From: Crocodylus rhombifer
Taxonomy: Eukaryota > Chordata > Crocodylia > Crocodylidae
DNA length: 64,000 nt
Reading direction: 5' to 3'
NCBI GenBank assembly: GCA_038503035.1
Contig: JAVSML010019169.1
Coordinates: forward strand, 17,729 to 81,728
Shown here: positions 40,110-63,659 of the stretch, piece after piece
Layout: every line of letters starts with the position of its first letter
How positions within the stretch are numbered: position 1 is the first letter of the stretch
Position numbers and translations under genes: made by a program
The notes under the pieces: generated by a model
What the model was told of the DNA's origin: nothing
Database searches by the model: none
Seen by the model: only the letters and a program-made list of their open reading frames with translations

Positions 40110-43100
40110 AGGCTTATATAGCACTGGTGCTCGGCAGAGCAATTGTTTGATTTCCTCAAAGACTCTTGTTGCTTGCTTGGACCAATGTAAGTGTCTGAGC
40201 CTACCCTTTGTCATGTATATAAGTGGAGCCACAATCTCAGAAAATTTTTTGATGAATCTCCTATAGTAGTTCACGAAATCTAAGAATGATCTAAGTTGCC
40301 TCCATGTCTTTGGTACCTTGTAGCTTCTTATAGCCTCCACTTTGTCTGCTAGTGGTCTTATCTGACTATGTCCTATTTGGAAACCCAGATACTTGGCTTC
40401 CTCTTGCCCTAAACTACATTTTTGGGGGATTAGCTTTAAACCTGCATTTCAGAGTTCTTGCAGAACAGCTTGTAAATGTTGACAATGTTGTTTCCAGTCT
40501 CATGAAAAGATTATGGTATCATCAATATAAGATGATGCATAATCTTGATGAGAAGCTAACATCTTATCCATCAAACATTGGAAAGACGTTGCCACTCCAT
40601 GGAGGCCGAGCAGCGTACTCTTAAATATATATTCCACAGGGTCCGGGAAGCTGTTTTCTTGTTGTCCCTAGCATTCATGGTTATTTGCCGGTAATCTTTT
40701 GTCAAATCTAGTGTCGATATATATTTGTCCTGGTTGATTTTTTCTAGCATTTCTTTTACTTGAGGCATGGGGAAAGCATCAGAAGTTGCTACCTTATTAA
40801 CCTTTCTAAAACCTACACATACCCTGATAGTGCCGTCTAGCTTTGGGACTATCATTAGTGGACTTCTCCATGGACTCTTTGACTCTTCTATAATATCTGC
40901 CTCCAGCATCTGTGCAATTTCCCATTTCATGGCTCTCTGTAAGTGTTGTGGTAATCTTCTGCAGTGATCTCTGACGATACACTCCTGGGGTATCCTGATA
41001 CCATGTTCTAAGCCCTTGGCTCTACCGGGTTTTTCTCTAAATACGTTGGGAAATTTGGATATCAACCATCGTAGTTCTTCCCTCTCTCTAGTGGACAGTT
41101 TCTCTCCTATCTGTGGGTCTCCTGTTATGAAGTCTAATTTTCTAGGATCTCCTATATCAGGGGCAGGCAGTTATTTCAGGTGGAGGGCTGCTTACCAAGT
41201 TCTGGCAAACTGTTGAGAGCTGCATTTCCCTCTCTGGCGCAGGGAAGCAGGAACAGAGATTAGGCAGAGGTTTCTGGTTGGGAGGGCAGGGCTGGGCAGA
41301 CCTTGCTGCTGGGTCCTGCCACTAGCTTCCTCTAGGTCCTACTGCCCCTGGCTCCTGTCATCTTTGACAGGCAGCTAGGTGCAAATAAATATTAGTTTTC
41401 TAAATTTGGAGGGACCCTGCAGGCCAGATAGAATGGCCTGGTGGGCCGGATCTGGCCCCCAGGCCGTATTTTTCCCATCCCTGTCCTATATCATCTGGAT
41501 CTCCTATTGCTCCTTGGATCAACCATGCTTCCCTGTCATTCCACTTCTTCAGCATGTTAATGTGGTCATTTTGTTTCCTCTTAATGTGTCTTGTTCTTTG
41601 TACCTCATAATTTATGGGTCCCAACTTCCTAGTCACCTGGGAAGGGCCTTGCCACCTTGACAACACTTTACGGCTGCTATCTGGCAGCAACCCCAAAACC
41701 CAGTCTCCTGCTTTCAAATCTCTCTCTTTGGTATGGGAGTCGCAATTTCGTTTTTGTCTCTGCTGGCTAAGTCCTAGGTTTTTGTGCCCTCTCCAACCAT
41801 TCCTGAAGCTCTCGCACAAATCGGGGTTGTCTCCCTTCCTCTGGTGACCCCTCGGACCACCTCTCACAAATAATATTGAGCAACCCTCTCAGTTTGTGTC
41901 CATAAACTAGTTTGAATGGGGTACACCTCATGGACGCCTGGGGAGCCTCTTTGACTGCAAACAATAACGGACTCCCATTTCCTCGGGTCACCCTGAATGC
42001 AGGCCCTTAGCATACCCTTCAACGTCCGGTTGAACCTCTCTACTAGTCCATGAGTTTGGGGGTGGTACATGGAGGTTTTGAGCTGTTTTATCTTCAAAAT
42101 TTTACACACCCCTCCTAACACTCCCAGCATAAATGTCTTCCCTTGGTCTGTTAAAATTTCTTGGGCAATCCCCACTCTGACTACCCACTTCAGCAACTCC
42201 TCTGCTATCTTAGGCGTTGTAATATTCTTTAAAGGTATTGTATCTGGGAGCTTCGTAGCGTAATCTTCCATCATTAGCACATGCTGGTATCCCACGTTAC
42301 TACTTGGAAATGGTCCCGCAATATCCAAAGCTATTCTCTCAAATGGACGAGCTGCCTGGGGTATTGGTATTAACGGGACCTTCACGGGCTTATAACTGGA
42401 GACTTTTTAGCACTCTGGGCACTCCTTACAGTATTTTTTATACAATCTTGTAGAGGCCTGGCCAAAAAACCCTTTGTTTCAACCGGGCTTCTGCTTTATC
42501 TCGGCCCAAATGTCCTCCCATGGGTAACGCGTGAGTGATTTGTAACAATGGTGACCAGTACTGTCTAGGCACCAGGATTTGAGCTGCTTCCCCTCCTCCC
42601 CTGCCTTTGTCTATCTGGTGCACTATCCCGTTTCTTACCTTGAAACAAGGGGTCATCTCCCCCAGCTCAGGTTTGAGCACCTCTTCCTCCCTCTTGGCTA
42701 GGTTTTCTTCAAAGATGTTTTGGGACAATGACTCCTGTTTTTGGTTTTCTCTAAAATGTCCCTCCCCTATTATATCATCAAGATCTATTCCTTCCTCCTC
42801 CCCTTCTGGCTCTTCCTCCCCCTCTATCTGTTTCACATAATCTTGGGTACTTATTTCTCCCATGGCTTTTGTGACCACTTTTTGCAAGTAAGGCCAGTCT
42901 GTACCTAAAAGCGTAGGGCAGGGCCGGGACTCAGCTAATCTTACCACAGTTTCTTCCATTTGGTTTAATACTGTCAACCTTAGCCTTTTCCTCTGATATG
43001 TGTACGGAGCCCCATGTATACAGACCATACTGACCCACGTTGTTAATTCTCCCATGTCTGGTGTCACTAGATATGACCTAAACACGGGGACAGCGGGTAT

Positions 43101-43300
43101 TGACAACAGCGGGTGCAATTATGTCTCCTGTTTTTACCTCGACTATGGGTTTGGCCTTGCACCATGGCCCCTTGTGTTTCCTGAAACTGCAGTCCGTCTG
43201 CTCTTCATGGGGAAACTCGTGGGCCCCTTTGCTTACCCCTTTCTTGTTACAGTATCTCGCTATGTGCCCTTTTTCTCCACACCTAAAACAAATCACCCCT
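40110..43300 (-). mobile_element. Ty3/gypsy retrotransposon, Gmr1-like order, inactive
   Basis: Reading down the minus strand there is a CCHC knuckle (CFRCGEKGHIARYC, near 43250-43295) and a degenerate protease region ending in a LLGTDWPYL-type motif. Next come the integrase zinc-binding part (GGHLGRDKAEARL, then CKECPEC near 42400) and the integrase core with LDIAGPF, LTDQGKTF and GLVERFNRTLK carrying the D, D and E residues. A WQGP...GPINYEV (GPY/F) module follows near 41650. Only after a nested hAT does reverse transcriptase appear (ISTLDLTKDYRQI near 40690, SYIDDTIIF near 40520). The order is gag-PR-IN-RT, not the usual Ty3/gypsy PR-RT-RH-IN. RNase H and LTRs are missing. Stops and frameshifts break it, for example after CKECPEC. 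Confidence 0.9.
41158..41483. mobile_element. Non-autonomous hAT element nested in the gypsy copy
   Basis: This 326-bp insert has ends CAGGGGCAGGCAG and CCCATCCCTG, which are inverted repeats. It is flanked by a perfect 8-bp duplication TCCTATAT (41150-41157 and 41484-41491), diagnostic of hAT. It splits the gypsy integrase C-terminus from the reverse transcriptase. Related copies lie at 48681 and 49844. Confidence 0.93.
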
Positions 43301-44500
43301 TTCGAGTCCCTCCAGATTTTTTAAAACTGCTATTATGTCTCCTCTTAAGTCCCTTTTCGGTTAGCTGAACATGCCTGTTTCCTCCCACGTCTCTTCATAT
43401 GACTTGCCTTCAAAGTCCTTTATCGTTTTTGACATCTGCCTCTGGGCCCTCTTTAAATTCTCTAAAATATGGAGCCCAAAACTACACGCAAGTACTCCTG
43501 ATGAGACCTAGCCGGTGCCAAGTAGAGAGGCAGTATCACCTCTGGTGTCTTGCACCTAACACTTCTGTTGATGCAGCCTAACGCCACATTGAGCCTGAAT
43601 CAGCCATCCAGGAGTTTGTGGCCATTACTCCTGGCTCTTCCCTCGGGTGCCCTGCTGAACGGTTGCTCGCCGAGCCTTTGATGTACGCCCCTAGGGTAGC
43701 AGGTAAGCCGCTACCAAGCGCCCTCTCAGCCTCCTTTTCCTCAGGCTGAAAAGTCCCAGATCCTCAGCCTTTCCTCATATGGCTTGCCTTCAAGGACTCT
43801 GATCATACAGGTGGCTCTTCTTCAGGCTCTCTCAAGCTTGCCCACGTCCTTGTTAAAATGCAGTGCGCAGAACCGGACGCAGTCCTCCAGCTGCGGTCTC
43901 ACCAGTGCTGAGTACAGCGGGGGAATCACCTCCTTGGTTCTGCTGGAGATGCATCGATTGATGCATGCCAGGGTATTATTTGCCCTACTGGCTACAGCGT
44001 CACACGGCCAGCTCATATTCATACTGTGGTCAGATCCTTTTCATTTAGTCCTCCAGTTTTCTCTCAAGGACGTTGTGGGATGCCAGATCAAAGGCCGTTT
44101 GGAGGGCAATGTCAACCTGCTCTCTCGTGTCCAGGTGGCGAGTTACCTGGTTGTAGAAGATGAGGTTGGTCAGGCGAGACCTGCCTGCGATGCTGGCTGT
44201 TCAGTCTTTCCTTCTGCAGGCTTCTCGCAGATAGACTCCTTGATGAACTTTTCTCGGATTTTCCCTAGGGTGGAAGTTAGGCTGATTGGCATATAGTTAC
44301 TCGGGTCCTCCCTCCTGCCCTTTTTGTGGATGGGCACAACCGTGGCCCTCCTCTAGTCCTCAGGGACTTTTCCAGAGCGCCACGAGTTGTGGAGGAGTTT
44401 CGCCAGGGGTCTGCAATGGCTTTGGCGAGCTCCTTCAGCACTTTTGGATGAAGATCATCTAGTCCTGCTGACTTGTATATGTCTGCCTGAGCCTGCAGGC
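43301..44500 (-). mobile_element. CR1 LINE pieces (RT and 3' region)
   Basis: Near 44430-44475 the minus strand reads KSAGLDDLHPKVLKELA, the CR1 reverse transcriptase start. Near 43830-44010 it reads CINRCISSRTKEVIPPLYSA followed by LVRPQLEDCVRFCALH. Near 43310-43640 a further 3' part is repeated, so at least two CR1 fragments are joined. All are frameshifted. They border duplicated segment B on its left. Confidence 0.88.
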
Positions 44501-45550
44501 CAGCGAGAGCGTCTCTAGGGGCTTTGAGGGACAATGCTGGGCGGGTGGTACGTGGCCAAAGGGGCACGGATGATGACAGGCCCCTTCCCCTGGGGGGAAT
44601 CATGGCTGATCCAGAGACCAGTTTGGGGGTGGGGGTAGGATCTCCAACAGCCGTGGAGGCACCACTTGGGATCGGGCCCCTCTGACCTCTCTGCCTCCCT
44701 CGCAAACAGCTGGACAGGGCTCTTTCTTGTAGAGCTGTTGCAAGAGACCACGCTTAATCCCAAGTCTCCCAGTAGGCACTGCGCGGGGTGGGCACGGCCT
44801 GGAGGAGGGAGCTCGTGCCAGTCAGAGAGGCAAAGCCGTGGCCTGGATGCATCTCCCCACTTCATGGGCATCGGCAGTGCTGCCCAAGGCTGCCCTAGTG
44901 TAGACAAGCCCCAGCTGCAGCATCCAAGATAAGCACCTCCATCCTCCATCAGGAAACCAGCTCCCTGCTTTCAGGTCTTCACATTACCCCTCCTCAGAGC
45001 CCTGTCCCATGGCAGGCACCCCCCCAGCTTCCTCCTGCCCGGGTGCCCTGGCATGCAGCACACCGGAGCAGCACGGACATCGATGAGGATCTTCGTCTTG
45101 GAGGCCTTTTCCATCGCTAGCTCCAGGACCTGGATGGGTACGGGGAGAGGAGGAGAGGGTCAAATCCCAGCCAGCCCCACAGTGGGTGATCTGCCATGCC
45201 CCGCCCCGGGGGAAGGCTGGCTCACACACCCCCAGGCACTACAGAGGGTGTTTCCCCACTCGGTGTGGTGGGAGACACAGATCCAGGATCTGGCCCATGC
45301 TGCTGCTCGCCCCATGCTGTTGTTCAGCCACTCCCCCCCCGGTGCCCACAAAAAACACCTTCGCTGCCCCCCCGAGCCAGCATGATGCAGCCCCCCAAAT
45401 CAGCGCAATCCTGGCCCGCAGGGCGAGAGGCTTCCACTCACCATTTCCTCCACCACGTCCCTGGGGGTGGAAGCAGAGAAGAGGGTGCAGAGCATTAGGA
45501 TGCACCCAGAGCAAACCCGTCTCCCAGCCTCCCCGTGTCTCTGGACACTG
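44501..45550. repeat. Duplicated segment, copy B (uninterrupted)
   Basis: This is the partner of 27926-30125 without the CR1. The minus-strand open blocks correspond: ASKTKILID near 45095-45120 and the RILDLC/QILDLC block near 45275-45300. The copy differs by many substitutions and small indels, so the duplication is not recent. Confidence 0.8.
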
Positions 45551-47279
45551 GAAGGCCCCAAGGGGGGTCTCACGGCCAACCTCTGGAGCTGCGCAAGTGG
45601 GTTTTATGTAGCTCATGCTCCTCTCACCTTCACCCTGACAGTGGCCGAGATGGTTCCCTCAGACTTAACCCCCACCAAGAGAAATCCCCACTCCAGTGTC
45701 ACTTAAAGCAAACCAGGGACTGCCCTTTTTTTCACTCTGTGCTTTGTTAACTGGTGGAACTCATTGCCACAGGAGGATGAACACAACCCAGTTCAAAAGG
45801 CACTGGACAAGTTCACAGTGGGCAGGGCCACGGCGGCTACTAAAGACCTCTGATAACCCCAAACCATGACTCTGTGTGCCCAGGAGGGTCTGCCAGGGGG
45901 TGTAGCTCTGAGCCATTGGGGCATGCAAGTACGCCACCGCCATTAGCTCTTGGCCCGTGGTCTCAAACTCACAGTGAAATCGGGCTGGAAGGCACCTCCG
46001 GAGGTCACATCGAGTCCAACAGAGGTGCTGGTGTTACTGCTGGACCAAGACGCCGGTCCTAACATTCCTACAATAGAGCGTGTTTGGAGGAATGAGTTTT
46101 GACCGCAAAGAGCTCTCACACGTACTGCCGCGAAGTCTCCATCGCTTTGTCGCTGACTCTACGAGGCCCTCGGGCTGACAGCAGTGCCAGCAGCTCCCGT
46201 GCCAGCAGCGATGTGGGCCTGGGGGAACGCGAGGCAGCATCCTACAGGAGGGTATTAGGGGGTCCTGCCTAGGACCACTGAGCAGATGTAGTGTCACCAA
46301 CCTGTCCAGGTGGAGGAGATTCCCCCGCTGCAGCTACAGCGTAAGCTCAGGGGAACTGAGGCTTGCCGGGATGGACAACTACCCCAGGAAAAGCTCAGGC
46401 TGCTCCTTGGAGCGGGTGGTTGCACTGGGGGGGAAGCTCACACCCCCAAAATGGGCGTGTGACAAGTACCAGCTACCAAGACAAGCCAGGACGGATGGCG
46501 CAGACCTTGGGAAGGACTGGCTCACAACCCTGCCCCCATTCTTCCAGGGCCCAGGAATGCCTGCATGGTGGACACCAGCCCTGCCAGCGAGCAGATGCAC
46601 ACCTATACTCTAGCAGCATCATTAAGCTCCCGCTCCAAATACCTACGGGCACCCGAGGCTTCCTTCTGTAAGGCTTAGGGTAGGCAACCCTGGCACGGGT
46701 GCCAGCGTGTGGCATGCACAGGGATTTTGCTTGGCATGCACACCTTGGAGGCACAGAGAAGGGGCCAGGGCTGCATTGCCACACCAGGGATTGGGACCCC
46801 TGCAGCTCCCCCGCTGTCCACCCTGGCATGCCAACTTTTTACAAGTTGAGGTTGCGGGTGTTTTTGGCACTGGCCAAAATCGTTGCCAGCCCTTGGCTTA
46901 GGGCATGGCTGGACTTGCACACGTCCACTGCAAGTGTTTTTTGATCTCTGATGTAATGAAACGTGGGGCAGCGGCATCGGTCAAAGCACAGCTCTCCCAA
47001 ATTCTGCAGCTGCGTAACCACCGATCGCACAGGGCTGACCACCAGATGTCATGCGCGTCTTCCACACTGCAGCTGTGATTTCTCGAGTGACATTCATTTA
47101 GACGGAAACCGAAATGTGTGCATAGCAGTTAGGTTTGCTGCTGCAATTCTGACTTTGCCGTTTCCAGAGTTTTCAGTCCATGGCCATGCAACCTTTAATA
47201 TTCATTTAATCAGAGAGAATTCTCTAATTATTGCTTTAAAAAATAAAAACATTTTTATTTGCAACTCCCATTTGTGACT
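45551..47279. other. Intergenic, no gene recognised
   Basis: A short antisense CR1 scrap (45968-46030, 'GGAGGTCACATCGAGTCCAA') and a possible hAT-like repeat near 46676-46905 (starting GGTAGGCAACCCTGGCAC and ending CGTTGCCAGCCC) are the only patterns seen. Confidence 0.5.
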
Positions 47280-47617
47280 GTCCCTCAGCTCCCTGCAGGG
47301 GGGTTACAAAGAGGATGGCGCTGAACTGCTCCCAGTGGGGGGCAGATGACAGGACAAGGAGCAATGGGCTCAAGTTGCAGCAAGGGAAGTTGAGGTTGGA
47401 TATTAGGAAAAACTTTCTCAAGAGGAAGGTAGTGAAGCACTGGAACAAGTTATCCAGAGGGGTGGTGGACTCTCCATTCTTGGAGGTTTTGAAGGCCCGG
47501 CTAGACAAAGCCTTGGCTGGGATGATGTGGTTGGGGCTGGTCCTGCTTGGAGCAGGGGTCTGGACTAGATGTGACCTCCTGAGGTCCCTTCAACCCTCAT
47601 TTTCTATGATTCTGCGG
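47280..47617 (+). mobile_element. CR1 LINE 3' end
   Basis: It shares 'GACAAGGAGCAATGGGCTCA', 'AAGTTGAGGTTGGATATTAG', 'GGATGATGTGGTTGGGGCTG' and a TATGATTCTG end with the copies at 17911 and 60850. It is 5' truncated. Confidence 0.92.
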
Positions 47618-48103
47618 GCCTATTTGTACAATCCCCTGCAAACACTTCTGTCTTGAGCACAATGCACACATAGACGCAGAGGGTAAATCTGAACACAGAG
47701 TAGCATTGCTGAAGAGATTTTCAAGTTCTCATACTTCCACTCAAGATCTAAGCTGATTTTTGTGCAAACGCAGAAAAGCAATCCCCACTTTTAGGGGTAT
47801 TTTCTTGCCAAACTTCATTTTACCATCTCTGTGCCATAACCATTTAGAGAAAAGATTATAGGAATTCCCTTCTTTTGAGAGAAATGGTATTTCTCTCTTG
47901 GCCTCATTTGGAAAACGGCTCAACTTTTTTCTCTCTTTCTGCGCGCCCTTTTGTGACACCTTCATGTTTAACATGGTCGATGCAAAATCACGTTATAAAA
48001 TGAAAAGGAGGAATGGTTTTATGATCTTTCAGCCTCGAGAAGTCTTCTATACTCGTCTCATATAAAAGAGTAACTGAAGTGAGAAATCTCAAAATTACTT
48101 ACT

Positions 48104-48391
48104 GGGTGCATCTACCCATTGCTGTACGGCAATGTTGCTATGGCGCCATGCTTGAGTTCTTCCTTTGGGAAGTAGTCGAGCATGGCGCAGTTACCTCCTG
48201 TACTGCACCACGCACACTGCGCAGGGTTAGCTCTGGCTGCTATGTCGCCACAGCGGTGCATTATGCCAGGGGAGCGCGCCGCTGTGGCAATGTAGTTGCT
48301 GATCATGTGTAGACCCACTGCTCGCTGTGTCGCTGTAGCGCGCCATAGGGTGACGTAGCCTGTCGCCATACGGTGATGTGTACAAGCGCCC
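48104..48391. mobile_element. Inverted-repeat DNA element (MITE-like)
   Basis: The left end GGGTGCATCTACCCATTGCT pairs with the reverse complement of the right end (GGGCGCTTGTACACATCACC). Similarity continues inward through GTA.GGC and CTATGGCGC on both arms. It has no coding capacity. The target duplication is unclear. Confidence 0.65.
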
Positions 48392-48680
48392 GCTGAGTCT
48401 GCAGCATCAGAACAATCTTGCCTTGCCTCTCTTTTCTTTTTTAGCTCCTGTCATACATACACATCGTGCTTAGTCAGCATGAAATTTGGATGTGCCTTTT
48501 ATGACAAGGCTGAATCTAAGTTATTAAGATGCATTCCAATTACTTTGATTTAGAGGAGGGGCTTCCTAAAATATCCGTAAGGGTTGCTCCTGAAGCTCTT
48601 AAGAACAGGTTAGATACAGATTTGTCTAGGATGCTTTGGATAGCAATGATCCTTGTCTTGACTAGCTGACTGCTTAAGGC

Positions 48681-48843
48681 AGGGCCGGGCAATTATTTCA
48701 GGCAGGGGGCCGCTTACTGAGTTTTGGCAAGCTGTCAAGGGCCACATGATAGGTGGCCAGGGGCTGGTAAATATTAATTTTCTAAATTTTGGGGGGGCCT
48801 GGCGGGCCACATCCGGCCTGCGGGCTGTATTTTGCCCACCCCG
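48681..48843. mobile_element. Short hAT element of the CAGGGGTGGGCAA family
   Basis: CAGGGCCGGGCAATTATTTC and GGCTGTATTTTGCCCACCCC are the two ends. The body shares 'TAAATATTAATTTTCTAAAT'-like sequence with the copy at 41158-41483. The flanks give only a weak 8-bp duplication. Confidence 0.75.
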
Positions 48844-49189
48844 GTGTAAGGACACTTCTGTGAAATATATAAACATGTCAATCATTTTGCATCTCAGGTT
48901 AGACTGGTCTTGGAAAGTGGCGGACCCTCCCCTTAATAAACTTATTGCAATAACCAACATAGCCTGTGAGCGATGACTGATGCTGGCCTCCTCTTGTCCC
49001 ATTTCCAACTCCTCCATTTCTCAGCAGAACTTTGATCCCGGAGAAAGGACGGACGTTAGACTCAAGTTTGGCTAGCAGCGCAAACTCCTAATAAAACCAT
49101 GGAAGGTATCGAAGCAGGTTACCAGAAGAGAAACCAAAGCACTTGATGCCGGAGGAGACAAACCACTCTTGCAGCCACACTGAAGATGA

Positions 49190-49297
49190 TTTATTTAAGT
49201 TGTGGGCTGGATTATATAATAATCAAACCGGAACAAATCTAACTGGGTACGTTCTGATGGCCAGTGAAGTTAGCCTCCAAAATTTACCGCCTCAGTT
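49190..49297 (-). CDS. Candidate terminal exon of the ADAM gene
   Basis: On the minus strand a strong acceptor (TGTTTCTTTCCATTACAG) precedes AACTGA. After the phase-0 end of the transmembrane exon this would add Asn and stop (TGA at 49294-49292), giving a very short cytoplasmic tail. An AATAAA follows at 49195-49190, about 100 bp on. Acceptor, stop and polyA signal fit, but a different downstream exon could be used instead. Confidence 0.3.
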
Positions 49298-49654
49298 CTG
49301 TAATGGAAAGAAACACAGCATTAGAGGGAGAGAAATGGACTGAAACCCCATAATACCAAAAACTGGAAAACTTGATTTTCTGGTTTCCAAAGATGGAAGG
49401 AAAGTAACAGCTTGAATGATTCCTCAAGAGAAAACTAAATGAAAATTGCCATTTTTTCCCCCTCAATGTTTCTTGCAGAAAACAACATTTTCAACCTGAA
49501 TGTCGTGAATGGGAAAGATTTACAGACAAGCAGCGGTGGCTACAAAAACAGTGATGGAAAAGAGCTCATCTGTTTCCACTACCCTGCAGGCTGTATCTTT
49601 GCATTAGAGCATATAGAATGCTTTTTTTTAAACATGCCACTTAATGCGCAGTAA

Positions 49655-49843
49655 AATAGGCTACGGTGCATTAAAGTGCATGTGTAGATGTACCTACTGG
49701 GTTGCTGTGAGGGTCATGCTGGGCATACATCTGTATATGCAGACAGAATGGCTAAGGGAAAATGACTGTAGTTGTTTCTCTTGGCATCGCATGATATTGG
49801 TTATTAGTAACCACGTGTTTGCCACTTAAGGAGCTGTTAGTGC
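49655..49843. repeat. 190-bp repeat unit, copy 2
   Basis: Match to 39868-40054, again ending at the first base of a hAT element. Confidence 0.85.
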
Positions 49844-50367
49844 AGGGGTGGGCAAAATACGGCCCATGGGCCAGGCCTTTTGTCCAGGCCATGGAGGGTC
49901 CTTCAGTCCCACCCAGGCCAAGTGTGGGGGCAGCCCAGGGTGTCGCTTATGCGGCTCATCCTGCCTCCACTCAGTGTATAAGCTGGACCGGAGTGGATCA
50001 TGGCTCTGCCCCAGCCCTTGGTCCCATCCTGTCACTACCCCAAGATCCCGGATGCAGGCAGTGACAGAGTGGGGTCGGAGGCAGAGCTGCAATTTGCTCC
50101 CTGCACGTCCCTGCCTGCAGAACCGGCGCCTGTTGCAGGGGAGTGCGGGCACCAGATTATGACTCTGCTCCTGGCCCTGGCCTTGCACTCTCACTGCCCC
50201 ATTTTCCCAGCCCTGTCCTGGATGCTGCTCCCAGCTGCCAGGCTGAGCGCAGAGCAGAGCCACACAGGGAGCGAGCGGTTGCAGCGGGGTGGTGTTGACC
50301 CGGTTCGTGACAGCTTACCCCAAGTCCCTATGTGGCCCCTGGCCCAAATAGCTGCCCACCCCTGTAT
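49844..50367. mobile_element. hAT element, about 520 bp
   Basis: The ends are CAGGGGTGGGCAAAATACGG and, at the right, AATAGCTGCCCACCCCTG, good inverted repeats. The middle is GC-rich without a transposase frame. It lies just beyond the 3' side of the ADAM transmembrane exon. Confidence 0.8.
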
Positions 50368-50496
50368 TAAGTGGGTCAAAAGGAACTGCTTTTTCAGCTG
50401 GCAAGCAATATTTGCCATGTGTTTTGAGAAAGCAGGAACTGTAAGGATGGGCTGGGACCAAACAGGGCTGGAAGTGTCAAAGTTGTCATGTAATCG

Positions 50497-50690
50497 GGAA
50501 TCGTAGAAAGGCCAGGCTGGGAGGGAGCTCCAGAGGTCCCATCCAGTCCAACCCTGCCTGAGGCAGGATCAGCTCTATCTACACCATCCCATTCAAATCC
50601 TTGTCTAACCTATTGCTGAAACTACACAGTCAACCCTGCCGTGAGACTGAGCCTGCCACAGGGAAAGCAGGGGGACACCAGGGTCCTTCT
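50497..50690 (-). mobile_element. CR1 LINE 3' fragment
   Basis: 'GAATCGTAGAAAGGCC', 'GGTCCCATCCAGTCCAACCC' and 'TGAGGCAGGATCAGCTCTAT' are the antisense CR1 end, close to the fragment at 23765. Confidence 0.85.
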
Positions 50691-50793
50691 GCTCCAAGCA
50701 TTGTCAAAATATGTTCCGGCAATCCAAGGGAGAGGGCCATGTAATTGAACTTAGATTTTATATAATTTAATTTAAACATTAATGATTTTTTAC

Positions 50794-63595
<12,802 letters not shown>

Positions 63596-63659
63596 CTGAA
63601 AGACAACACACACATACGCAAACAACAGTGGCTTAATGGATGGGTTTTACAAACATTTG

